64,000 bases of DNA from assembly GCA_963718605.1 (NCBI GenBank), contig OY970363.1, positions 1,116,001 to 1,180,000 on the forward strand, in the 5' to 3' direction. The notes under the pieces are model-generated. The model had not been told where the DNA came from. It worked only from the letters and a program-made list of their open reading frames with translations, and searched no databases. Positions 1 through 6,896 of this stretch are shown here, in pieces (the first letter of the stretch is position 1; each line of letters starts with the position of its first letter). Made by a program: the position numbers and the translations under genes. The DNA is from JACCXE01 sp963718605. Lineage in GTDB: Bacteria; Actinomycetota; Acidimicrobiia; Acidimicrobiales; JACCXE01.

Positions 1-1
1 C

Positions 2-424
2 ACGTCGTTCCTTGGTCTTGTTCGTGCGCGGCTCGAGGCAGCGGGGATCGGTTACTCGTACCTCGACGGTTCGACTCGAAGCCGCGGTCGTGTGGTCGAC
101 GCGTTCCGATCCGGTACCGATCCGGTGTTCCTGATCTCGCTGAAGGCCGGCGGGTTCGGCCTCAACCTGACTGAGGCCGACTACTGCTTCTTGCTCGACC
201 CGTGGTGGAACCCGGCCACCGAGAACCAGGCCATCGACCGCACGCATCGGATTGGGCAGCTGCGGCCGGTGAACGTCTACCGACTCATCGCCGCCAACAC
301 GATCGAGGAGAAGGTGGTGGCGCTGGCGCAGCGGAAGGCCGAGTTGTTCAAGGGCGTGATGGACGACGGCGATCTGTTCGCGTCGTCGTTGAGCGCGGAG
401 GACGTGCGGGGACTGTTCGATTGA
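2..424 (+). CDS. SNF2-family DNA helicase, C-terminal end (5' partial)
   Basis: This is the last 140 residues of a Snf2/RapA-type ATP-dependent DNA translocase; the gene enters from the left edge in frame. The end of the helicase C lobe is visible: motif V-like 'LKAGGFGLNLT', then 'DPWWNPATENQAIDRTHRIGQ' region with motif VI (QAIDRTHRIGQ), and the usual post-helicase helix 'IEEKVVALAQRKAELF'. It ends in an acidic tail 'SAEDVRGLFD' typical of bacterial Snf2 proteins. The substrate and partner genes lie outside the window. The neighbouring defence genes suggest that it belongs to the same accessory island, but this cannot be shown from the fragment. Confidence 0.93.
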   Translation, partial: TSFLGLVRARLEAAGIGYSYLDGSTRSRGRVVDAFRSGTDPVFLISLKAGGFGLNLTEADYCFLLDPWWNPATENQAIDRTHRIGQLRPVNVYRLIAANTIEEKVVALAQRKAELFKGVMDDGDLFASSLSAEDVRGLFD

Positions 425-448
425 AGCGGGGCTCGGGGCGTCGTCGCC

Positions 449-970
449 ATGACGTCCCGCAACTCGTCGAACAAGGTTTGCGGGCGGAGCAGTTGCACCT
501 ATGGGGTCGCCGTCGTAGGCGTGACGATCTACGGTGACTACGTGTCGAGCGGCTGGCTGGCTACCTGGCTGGACATCGAAATGTTGGTGGAGCGGATCGG
601 CGGACTCCCGCCACCGCACACTCCGGACCACAAGCTCCCAGACTGGAGGGGCCCCGACCTCTCGCTCCTTCTAGCCGGACGCAGATTGTGCCGTTATGTC
701 TCCGCAAGACAGGTCGGGTCGTTCACAGCGGGAAGCCTTGCGACACATTGGGTCACGCCGACGCCGTACAGCCCGGACGAAGTCACCTCTTTTCTGTTCT
801 TACCCGACCCGTTGACACGCCGCGAGCACGTTCTGCTCCTCGACCCGGGCAGGATCGTCCATGCGCTCGGACCTCGTCAGATGATCGCTGCGCGAGGGAT
901 CGAATTTCTCCTTCCGCACGGCTTCCCTGCCGCCGCTGTTATCGACGGGTGGGAAATGGAGGTGCGTTAG
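449..970 (+). CDS. Unrecognised protein, possible ADP-ribosyltransferase-like fold
   Basis: About 173 residues if the ATG at 449 is used. No clear ribosome binding site precedes it, and GTG 521 or ATG 581 (before 'LVERIGGLPPP') are credible alternatives. I do not recognise the family with certainty. The C-terminal half has a layout like ART toxins: an Arg in a first strand ('RRLCRYVS', R82), a Thr/Ser-rich second strand ('THWVTPTPYS', 103-108) and a late 'GIEFLLPHGFP' (E152), which resembles the E-x-(L)-x-P strand of ART folds. That reading is an inference. The stop overlaps the next gene's GTG by one base, so the pair is translationally coupled, as toxin and immunity genes often are. Confidence 0.6.
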   Translation: MTSRNSSNKVCGRSSCTYGVAVVGVTIYGDYVSSGWLATWLDIEMLVERIGGLPPPHTPDHKLPDWRGPDLSLLLAGRRLCRYVSARQVGSFTAGSLATHWVTPTPYSPDEVTSFLFLPDPLTRREHVLLLDPGRIVHALGPRQMIAARGIEFLLPHGFPAAAVIDGWEMEVR

Positions 971-1458
971 TGCGTCAGGCACGCGTCGATCAATGGGTGT
1001 CAGCCCTTGATGAAATGTTCCCGGCAGCACTGTCTGAGGTGTCGACGGCTCCTTTTGGCAGGCAGGGCGATCCCGCCTTCGAGATAGGCCCATCCTTCAA
1101 CAGCCTCGGGCCGGGCGGCGAACGCCACGGCGTATGGCAGTGGTCCGCTCACGCTTGGATGGGCCAGCTCCATAGGTTTGTCGTATTGCAGGTAGAGATC
1201 GATCCCGCAGACGACGGTGACGCGACTCGCGGGGAATGCCCCTCATGGATGTATGCAGCGGCCTCGAACTCAGTGCATTTCGCGTCGAGGCTGGTTATCC
1301 ACCGAATCCTGGACGACTTGGAGGAGGTAGCGAGCTTCGTGTACCCGCAGTCACACGCGGCCGCGCAGATGTCCATCGGCCTGTCAACCGACGATCTGTC
1401 CGGCACGTACGTAAATCCCGCTGCGATGCGGGGACGGGGGTGGCGTCGAAGTCGGTAA
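970..1458 (+). CDS. Hypothetical protein coupled to the preceding gene
   Basis: 162 residues from GTG 970, in the arrangement TAGTG where the upstream stop and this start share one base. I do not recognise the product. It is soluble, rich in Trp and His in the middle ('GVWQWSAHAWMGQLHRF'), has an acidic patch 'EIDPADDGDA', and ends in a basic tail. There is no signal peptide or membrane segment. Strict coupling to the possible ART-like protein makes an immunity or chaperone role conceivable, but nothing in the sequence proves it. Base composition of this stretch is visibly less GC-rich than the core genes beyond 21 kb, in keeping with an acquired cassette. Confidence 0.6.
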   Translation: MRQARVDQWVSALDEMFPAALSEVSTAPFGRQGDPAFEIGPSFNSLGPGGERHGVWQWSAHAWMGQLHRFVVLQVEIDPADDGDATRGECPSWMYAAASNSVHFASRLVIHRILDDLEEVASFVYPQSHAAAQMSIGLSTDDLSGTYVNPAAMRGRGWRRSR

Positions 1459-1490
1459 CGGGCGTCGCGCTCGGTCTCTTGTCGTTGCAG

Positions 1491-1515
1491 TCGCCAAGCT
1501 CGCCAAGCTCGCCAA
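1491..1515. repeat. Short tandem repeat, 9-bp unit x 2.8
   Basis: The unit TCGCCAAGC occurs twice in full and a third time as TCGCCAA, just after the stop of the gene ending at 1458 and directly upstream of the palindrome at 1520. It is too short and too irregular in context for a CRISPR array. It could be a slippage tract or part of an upstream regulatory region. Confidence 0.7.
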
Positions 1516-1519
1516 TATG

Positions 1520-1536
1520 GGTATTCATCGAATACC
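1520..1536. promoter_or_regulatory. Perfect 7-bp inverted repeat, candidate operator
   Basis: GGTATTC-ATC-GAATACC is a perfect palindrome with a 3-bp centre. It ends two bases before the -35 hexamer of the promoter at 1539-1567 and lies upstream of a small winged-helix-like gene, which could bind it for autoregulation (inference). Confidence 0.6.
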
Positions 1537-1538
1537 TA

Positions 1539-1567
1539 TTGTTTGTTATACATGGAGTTGATAAAAT
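1539..1567 (+). promoter_or_regulatory. Sigma70-type promoter for the gene at 1575, leaderless
   Basis: TTGTTT (1539-1544), a 17-bp spacer and TAAAAT (1562-1567). The start codon ATG lies 7 bases beyond the -10 box, so transcription would begin at or beside the A of ATG and give a leaderless mRNA. No Shine-Dalgarno sequence is present. Confidence 0.65.
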
Positions 1568-1574
1568 CACCTAC

Positions 1575-1973
1575 ATGGCAACTACCAACGCACCCACCAT
1601 CGCCGTACCTCGCCGCCTACTTGAGGAGCTCGCTTCGTATCTTGGCGAGTCCGAACCAACGGTCGCCGTCGCCGGCAACGGAACCTGGACCGCGACCATG
1701 GTTCGCCAACTCCGCCAAGAGATCAGCGGCTACCCGGGCGCGACAGCTGTTGTCGACTACGCGGCGGACCACGCCGGGCAGGTCGTCTCACTGACCGAGA
1801 TCGCCGAGTCCTGCAAAGTGCCGCGCAATCGGATTGCGTCGGATCTCGGCGCGATGAGCAAAGCGGCCCGGCGTCTCTTTGGCCACAAGGTCTGGCCCCT
1901 GCGAGCAATGCAAACCAGTGCGGAGATGAACTACCTGATGCAGCCCGAAATCGCCGTGTGGTGGAAGCAGTAA
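1575..1973 (+). CDS. Small winged-helix-like DNA-binding protein
   Basis: 132 residues from ATG 1575, chosen because a good promoter places the transcription start on this ATG and the upstream in-frame sequence runs into the promoter. The N-terminal part is 'PRRLLEELASYLGES'. The C-terminal two thirds look like a winged helix: 'AVVDYAADHAGQVVSLTEIAESCKVPRNRIASDLGAMSKAARRLF', split here as helix 1 (AVVDYAADHAG), helix 2 (LTEIAESCKV) and a recognition helix (NRIASDLGAMSKAAR). This resembles the SlfA/'MarR-like' small regulators of defence loci, but I cannot assign a family. The stop overlaps the next start by one base (TAATG), so the two are co-translated. Confidence 0.7.
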   Translation: MATTNAPTIAVPRRLLEELASYLGESEPTVAVAGNGTWTATMVRQLRQEISGYPGATAVVDYAADHAGQVVSLTEIAESCKVPRNRIASDLGAMSKAARRLFGHKVWPLRAMQTSAEMNYLMQPEIAVWWKQ

Positions 1974-2545
1974 TGCCCACCCCGCCAGCGCATCAGGTGT
2001 GCCCCCTCTGCGGCCACGACGACTACGTTACGCGCGTTGTCGTCGACGATGAATGGATCGACTCGTGCTCCAGCACAGACCACGCGCCCATCGAGTGGCG
2101 GCCGAAGGAGCAATACGCGGGGCCGTCTAGCTACCGAAGCGGTATCGGCGAAGACCTTGGCGTGTACGAGGACCTGCTGAATTGCGTTACGGGCGGCTTC
2201 GCCGAATACGGCCTCATTGAGTACCGCTTCTCGCAATTCGCGCCGAAGACGTACAAGATTCTCGTGGACAGGTACGGCCACACAGTTCAAGGCAAGCGGA
2301 AATACAGCGCATCTGCTTTTCTCGGTTCCGCCCTCGGACAGCTATGGCGTGAGGAACTCATCGAAGGCTTGTGGGGCCCTGCCACCGGCTACTGGAACTA
2401 CAACTCGAAGGTCGGCTGTTATGCGACTGCCGGCACGGCCGAGTCGTCCGAGATCCTTAGTTGGGAGGACTTTGCGACAGGGACGCTTGGGGTCGACCCG
2501 CTCGACTGGCCCCCGCTCGGTTACATCGACGCCGACCAGCCTTAG
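1973..2545 (+). CDS. Hypothetical protein with N-terminal zinc-ribbon-like cysteines
   Basis: 190 residues from ATG 1973, which shares one base with the upstream TAA. The N-terminus has 'CPLCGHDDY' followed by 'WIDSCSSTDH', a C-x2-C...C/H pattern that suggests a small metal-binding knuckle within the first 40 residues. The rest is rich in Tyr, Trp and Gly ('FAEYGLIEYRFSQFAPKTYKILVDRYGH', quoted in two parts: FAEYGLIEYRF and APKTYKILVDRYGH) and ends acidic. I do not recognise it. Together with the winged-helix gene it forms a two-gene operon inside the island. Its stop overlaps the convergent DUF7669-like gene by four bases. Confidence 0.65.
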   Translation: MPTPPAHQVCPLCGHDDYVTRVVVDDEWIDSCSSTDHAPIEWRPKEQYAGPSSYRSGIGEDLGVYEDLLNCVTGGFAEYGLIEYRFSQFAPKTYKILVDRYGHTVQGKRKYSASAFLGSALGQLWREELIEGLWGPATGYWNYNSKVGCYATAGTAESSEILSWEDFATGTLGVDPLDWPPLGYIDADQP

Positions 2546-2778
2546 CGAAGCCGATAGAGCCCGCGGCTGACGCGAATCAGGTCCGCGTAGGGACTCGCAT
2601 GGTTGACCGGCGCCGACACGCATAACCGCGACGAAACGTGCGTGCGGATAGTTGAGTCCTTATACCGGTCGGTAGTCGCCTGGACTTCCTGGACAATCTC
2701 CTGAAGATCGAAGACATCCCTAGCGTGCCGACTCTTTAGTCGGCCCATCGCAGCGAGCACTTCGTCACGGCACGTCAC
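2542..2778 (-). CDS. DUF7669-like small winged-helix protein of the Mcr operon
   Basis: 78 residues. The sequence matches what I remember of the DUF7669 domain: 'CRDEVLAAMGRL', 'FDLQEIVQEV', the signature 'DSTIRTHVSSRLC' and the end 'RVSRGLYRLR'. The domain is predicted to be a winged helix and is often found beside or fused to restriction nucleases. Its ATG overlaps the TGA of mcrC (ATGA), which makes it the third gene of the McrB-McrC operon. A DNA-sensing accessory or regulator role is an inference. The stop overlaps the convergent gene ending at 2545. Confidence 0.75.
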   Translation of the reverse strand: MTCRDEVLAAMGRLKSRHARDVFDLQEIVQEVQATTDRYKDSTIRTHVSSRLCVSAPVNHASPYADLIRVSRGLYRLR

Positions 2779-3962
2779 GATGCCAAAGCCTCACTTCGAG
2801 ACATCGACACGATTCGCTTCGTTAGCACCGTGATCTGCGCGAGCAAATCCTTCGGCGGGACATCGAGATCGAGCGTGTGCGAGTGGATCGTCACATCGAC
2901 GTTACGGACGGACGCCCGCGCTCCCGCCTCATTTCCTTTCGCGTAAACGAGGTGGCCGTCTCGCAGCTTGAGCGCCGTACAGTACGCCAGCATTTGATAC
3001 TGGTCGGCGTCGGGAAACCCGGCGGGTTTCTCGGCCTTGTACTTCGCATCGATTACAACGCCGGGCTCCTTGCCGTCGTACCACACGAAGTCAGGCTTCA
3101 TTCGAATCGTTGAAGCAACATCGAGGAAGTGCGAATCCTGCGCGGCGCTATGCCCGCCAAAGGCGCGAAACGCGTCGGTCAGTGCGGCGGTTAGGAAGTC
3201 TTCGTAGACCTTGGCCATGTCAACGATGAAGCCGCCGACACGGACATCGCCCGCTGCCTGATCGACTGCGTTGTCGCGAAGGATCAGTTCCGCGAGCCAC
3301 AGGGCCACCTCGTAGCGACGATTCAGACGTGACATCTGCCAGGTGGGAAGGGGGGCGCCGCGCACCAACGTCGAAACCTCGGCCAATTGAACTTGAACGT
3401 GCCGTAGGCGGGCGCGGGTATCCGCATCGACGCCGCGCACGCGAAGGAGTGCGTCTGCCGCGGCGCGAAGGCTCCGGTTCTCAGCGATGTCGACCGAGTA
3501 ATCGTCGTATCGCACGAGCAACGGAAGCGCGATCCCAAATCGATGTCGTAGCTGATCCTGCTCACGTAGGCGACCGCGAAGGACGGTGAGGGAATCGTCA
3601 ACTGTGACGTAGCCCTGGAGTGGGCCGAGTTGCAACGCGCGATCGGCTTGATCCGCGAAAGCGCTCGCAAGTGCTGGAACCAGATCGTCTACGCCCTCAA
3701 GCGCGACGTCTTCTGTCCGCCATCCGGGGTCGCGTGCGAACCCAAGCATGAACAGGATCCGATGAATCGCAACCTTCGGCTGGATCCACACGGTGAGATC
3801 GCCGATTGACGCGACCCCGACTTTGCTCGACGGCGTTATCTGCCACTGCCCCTGACCAAGTCGGACGGCGGTCACAATGCCCGAACGGCTGAGCGCGTCG
3901 CCGACCGCGTCATCGAGCACGGCGACAACCGACTCGCCGAACTCGGTTAGGAACAGGTTCAC
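2775..3962 (-). CDS. mcrC: McrC-family nuclease subunit of a McrBC-type restriction system
   Basis: 395 residues. McrC proteins bind the McrB GTPase ring and supply the endonuclease that cuts modified DNA. The N-terminal part ('SVVAVLDDAVGDAL...GQWQITPSSKVGV') and middle 'YDDYSVDIAENRSLRAA' are typical of the family. A PD-(D/E)xK active site is intact near residues 287-308: 'KPDFVWYDGK' followed by 'GVVIDAKYK'. The start overlaps the stop of the AAA+ gene upstream by four bases (ATGA), so stoichiometry is probably set by coupled translation. Length is near the usual 350-450 residues. The target modification is not readable from sequence. Confidence 0.93.
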   Translation of the reverse strand: MNLFLTEFGESVVAVLDDAVGDALSRSGIVTAVRLGQGQWQITPSSKVGVASIGDLTVWIQPKVAIHRILFMLGFARDPGWRTEDVALEGVDDLVPALASAFADQADRALQLGPLQGYVTVDDSLTVLRGRLREQDQLRHRFGIALPLLVRYDDYSVDIAENRSLRAAADALLRVRGVDADTRARLRHVQVQLAEVSTLVRGAPLPTWQMSRLNRRYEVALWLAELILRDNAVDQAAGDVRVGGFIVDMAKVYEDFLTAALTDAFRAFGGHSAAQDSHFLDVASTIRMKPDFVWYDGKEPGVVIDAKYKAEKPAGFPDADQYQMLAYCTALKLRDGHLVYAKGNEAGARASVRNVDVTIHSHTLDLDVPPKDLLAQITVLTKRIVSMSRSEALAS

Positions 3963-5731
3963 TCGTCGTGAGGTTCGTCAGGCTCGCCCACACCGGCCGA
4001 TGTAGCGCCGAGCAATGCCGACAGTTTGAATCGCGATCGTTCTTGTTCCCAGTGCCCGTAGTAATGCTCCTGCAGTAGCGGGAGGATCGAGGTTTCCCAG
4101 ATTCGGGCGAGCCTCCCCGGCGAGTGCGAATCGGCGGACGTCGAGGTCATGAAGTACGACGGGCCAATCCGAAGATCAGGATCATCGATCCGGGCATTCA
4201 AAGCGTCGAGCAAATCAGCGGCCGTAGCTCCGAGCGCGTATTTTGCGGACCAACGGCGAAGCAACGAGCGAGTCGGCTCCGTGTCGGGATCGAGAGCTAG
4301 GAAGCCGAATCGGCGGCGCATCGCCGCGTCAATCAGCGCGATCGATCGGTCTGCCGTGTTCATCGTGCCGATGATGAATACGTTCGTCGGCAGCGTGAAG
4401 CCTTCCTCGTCGCCCGAATAGAGAAGGTCGACCGCCTGGTCGCGGTACTCAAGAAGGAAGTAGAGCTCACCAAAAACCTTCGCGAGATTGGCGCGATTGA
4501 TTTCGTCGATGATCAGAACGAATGCCTGATCGGGATGGTTTCGCGCGCGATCAACGAGGCGCCGGAATGGGCCGGCCCGCAGCTCAAAGTTGATCGTGCC
4601 ATCACCCTTACCCGGCGCAGGCCGGTAACCCTCGAAGAAGTCTTCGTAGGTATACGCGGGGTGGAACTGCACGAGCTTGACCTGTTCCGGACCCACGAGA
4701 TCGGCGGCGAGCTTGCGCGCGATGTAGGTCTTGCCGGTCCCTGGAGGTCCGTAGAAGACCACCTGCCGGCGTTCGTCTAGCAAGTCGCGAACATGCTGCA
4801 ACCACGACGCGTCAACAAGCAACTCCTCGGCAAGCTGCGGCGTCGGTGACGACAGATGCTCGAACCTGGCCGCGGTCTTTCCCGGGACGGGCGATTCACC
4901 GCCGACGGATCCCAGACCGTCGACGAGCGCGAGGTCGGCGGTCAAATCCAGGATCGTCGCGCCGGTCTGAAGCCGCGCCGGCAATGGAACCGGCAGGTCG
5001 GCGAAGTCGATCGGCGCCTCGATGTTCCGCCAGCCAACCTCGCGTGACAGGTTGGCGCGGCCGGCTTCCGACGGCGCGTAAGTCCATCCGCTCAGGAGTT
5101 CGCCGACGAACACGTTCTCGTTGCTGGTCGTGAGAACGAGGTCGCCAACCGACATCTTGGCAACGAAGGCGACGATCTCGTCGACCTTGGCGCGCAGCTC
5201 GTGATGCTTCAGGTGGTCGTAGTCCTCAGCCGCAATCGAAGCAACCTGCTCAGCGGTGATCCCGTCTTCGATTGGTCGAAGTTGCGACGCCGCCAGACTG
5301 CAGTACCCATCCGCCAACCAGTCGGTGACGAGATTCGCGCCGAGGACAGATGATCCACGAACGAGCCACGCGCGCCGCACGGCTGGGGCCTGTGATGCCT
5401 TCCATTCGTCGTATGCCTTGTCCACCGCTTTGTAGAACGACAACGGATCTGGATAGTCGACCAGCGCCTGGCGGCCAGCGTCGGTCGCGGACCACTCGCC
5501 GCTGCCGTCTTTCGTAAGAAACTGCGCCTTCACCAGTCCCGTCGTTCCCCACAGGAAGCGCAGCTTCCAGTGAACGCGTCCGCTTGCGTTTAGCTGCGAT
5601 TCCTCGGGTGTCGGATGCACCGCGTCCTCAAGGTGGTCCATCACCTCGCTACGCGTTACGACATCGCGCGACGCGATGAAGGCCATACCCTCACGCAAGA
5701 ATTGTCGTGAACGCTCCAGGGACACAGGCAC
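3959..5731 (-). CDS. mcrB: McrB-family AAA+ GTPase of a McrBC-type restriction system
   Basis: 590 residues from GTG 5731. The N-terminal ~110 residues look like an Mrr-N/winged-helix module ('SRQFLREGMAFIASRDVVTRSEVMDHL', given here as FLREGMAF and VVTRSEVMDHL). The middle contains an EVE/PUA-like segment ('MSVGDLVLTTSNENVFVGEL') that may read the modified base. The AAA+ domain has Walker A 'FYGPPGTGKTY' (~residue 327), Walker B 'LIIDEINRAN' (~405) and the McrB signature 'GTMNTADRS' (~455) followed by 'MRRRFGF'. TAGGCT six bases before the GTG gives a probable leaderless promoter. It heads a three-gene operon with mcrC and a DUF7669-like gene and is divergent from the VapBC45-like pair. Confidence 0.93.
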   Translation of the reverse strand: MPVSLERSRQFLREGMAFIASRDVVTRSEVMDHLEDAVHPTPEESQLNASGRVHWKLRFLWGTTGLVKAQFLTKDGSGEWSATDAGRQALVDYPDPLSFYKAVDKAYDEWKASQAPAVRRAWLVRGSSVLGANLVTDWLADGYCSLAASQLRPIEDGITAEQVASIAAEDYDHLKHHELRAKVDEIVAFVAKMSVGDLVLTTSNENVFVGELLSGWTYAPSEAGRANLSREVGWRNIEAPIDFADLPVPLPARLQTGATILDLTADLALVDGLGSVGGESPVPGKTAARFEHLSSPTPQLAEELLVDASWLQHVRDLLDERRQVVFYGPPGTGKTYIARKLAADLVGPEQVKLVQFHPAYTYEDFFEGYRPAPGKGDGTINFELRAGPFRRLVDRARNHPDQAFVLIIDEINRANLAKVFGELYFLLEYRDQAVDLLYSGDEEGFTLPTNVFIIGTMNTADRSIALIDAAMRRRFGFLALDPDTEPTRSLLRRWSAKYALGATAADLLDALNARIDDPDLRIGPSYFMTSTSADSHSPGRLARIWETSILPLLQEHYYGHWEQERSRFKLSALLGATSAGVGEPDEPHDE

Positions 5732-5737
5732 GGAAGG

Positions 5738-5743
5738 AGCCTA
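5738..5743 (-). promoter_or_regulatory. -10 box of a leaderless mcrB promoter
   Basis: On the minus strand TAGGCT is followed by six bases and the GTG of mcrB at 5731. The TANNNT-6-start spacing is the same as at ten other genes in this window. Confidence 0.45.
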
Positions 5744-5767
5744 CGCAGACGGATTTGTGTCTGTCCC

Positions 5768-6511
5768 GTGGGTGCGACCACCGGTACGCTCAACTACGCC
5801 CAAGGAGAACGACCGATCGCAAACACCGACGTCCGCTTTACGAAACCGCTCTACACGGTGAGCGAGGCCGCCGCATATGTCGGCGTTCCCCGAGCGACGT
5901 TCGATAGTTGGGTCAACGGTTATGTGCGCCGAGGGCGTCGCGGGACGGTGCGTGGCGAGCCGATCATCACGAAATCTCTGCACGGTGGACTGACAGTGCC
6001 ATTCGTCGGTCTGGCCGAGGGCATGGTCCTGGCCGCGTTTCGGGAGACCGGCGTACCCCTTCAACGAATCCGACAGGCGCTCGCACGCCTAGAAGCGGAT
6101 GAAGGCGTGGAGCACGCGCTTGCCTCGCGCCGGCTCTACACCGACGGCGCCGAGATCTTGTTCGACTACGCGAAAGGCCGCGGCGACAAACAACTCCGAC
6201 TTCTGACCGTTGTGCGGTCGGGCCAGCGCGTCTTCCACGAAGTGATCGAGCAATACCTGACCCGCATCGAATACAAGGGCGGCTGGGCGAACCGCATCAT
6301 CCTGCCCACGACCGACGACCCGATCCTCGAAGTAGAACCGACGCGCGCCTTCGGCCAACCCATCTTCATTCACGGAGGTGCACGTCTCGCCGACGTCACC
6401 AGCCGCGTCGGCGCGGGCGAATCCATTCGCGCCGTAGCAAGGGACTACGGCCTGCCGCTCCAGGAAGTGCGTGCCGCGCTCGCGTCAACGTCCGCCCGAG
6501 CCGCAGCCTGA
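5768..6511 (+). CDS. VapB45-like antitoxin (HTH plus DUF433)
   Basis: 247 residues if GTG 5768 is used. The N-terminal half has an excisionase/MerR-like helix-turn-helix ('YTVSEAAAYVGVPRATFDSWV'; key part SEAAAYVGVP). The C-terminal 50 residues are a DUF433 domain ('QPIFIHGG...AGESIRAVARDYGLPLQEVRAAL'). Size and layout match Mycobacterium tuberculosis VapB45 (Rv2018, about 239 residues), and the next gene matches VapC45. It should neutralise the toxin and repress its own operon. The start is uncertain: GTG 5768 has no ribosome binding site, whereas AAGGAG at 5802-5807 stands 8 bases before an in-frame ATC (5816), and no ATG lies nearby. Divergent from mcrB. Confidence 0.85.
   Translation: MGATTGTLNYAQGERPIANTDVRFTKPLYTVSEAAAYVGVPRATFDSWVNGYVRRGRRGTVRGEPIITKSLHGGLTVPFVGLAEGMVLAAFRETGVPLQRIRQALARLEADEGVEHALASRRLYTDGAEILFDYAKGRGDKQLRLLTVVRSGQRVFHEVIEQYLTRIEYKGGWANRIILPTTDDPILEVEPTRAFGQPIFIHGGARLADVTSRVGAGESIRAVARDYGLPLQEVRAALASTSARAAA
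5785..5807 (+). promoter_or_regulatory. Candidate -10 box and Shine-Dalgarno for the VapB45-like gene
   Basis: TACGCT (5785-5790) could serve as a -10 box. AAGGAG (5802-5807) is the best ribosome binding site in the area and would direct initiation at the in-frame ATC 5816. It is too far downstream to serve GTG 5768. Confidence 0.4.
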
Positions 6512-6896
6512 GTTCTTCGTCGACCGAAGCCTCGGTCGACTCGTCGTTCCGGGGGCGCTCCGATCACTCGGCTTCGTCGTCTACACGATGGCTGACGTGT
6601 ATCCCAACGGAGCCGACGAAAGCGTTGAAGACGAACGATGGATTCGCGACGCAGACCACGCGGGATGGGTGGCGCTCACGAAGGACGAGCGCCTCACCCG
6701 ATACGCCTCCGAGCAAGCGGCACTGGAAGCGAGCACACTCCGGCTGTTCGCGATCGCCAACCAGAACCTGACCGGACCACAGATGGCGCAGCTGTTCGAA
6801 CGCCACATCCATCGAATCATCCAGCGTTCCCGGCGACCTGGGCCGTTTGTCGACGTACTGCTCGCCGACCGCGTCGACCGACGCTGGCCGCGTTAA
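6471..6896 (+). CDS. VapC45-like PIN-domain toxin
   Basis: 141 residues from GTG 6471, overlapping the antitoxin gene by 41 bases. Members are PIN-like ribonucleases that cut RNA with a cluster of acidic residues. Visible acidic positions are 'FFVDRSLGR' (first Asp), 'GADESVEDERWIRDAD' and 'VALTKDERL'; the last matches the conserved T-x-D of PIN and DUF5615-like folds. The length is close to M. tuberculosis VapC45 (Rv2019, 138 residues). Upstream AGGAAG at 6462-6467 can serve as ribosome binding site. The gene ends in TTAA, which is also the stop of the convergent HNH-like gene. Confidence 0.85.
   Translation: MPRSRQRPPEPQPEFFVDRSLGRLVVPGALRSLGFVVYTMADVYPNGADESVEDERWIRDADHAGWVALTKDERLTRYASEQAALEASTLRLFAIANQNLTGPQMAQLFERHIHRIIQRSRRPGPFVDVLLADRVDRRWPR

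Noticed and set aside
1491..1515. Short direct repeats as a CRISPR remnant
   Set aside because: Nine-base contiguous units without spacers and no cas genes.
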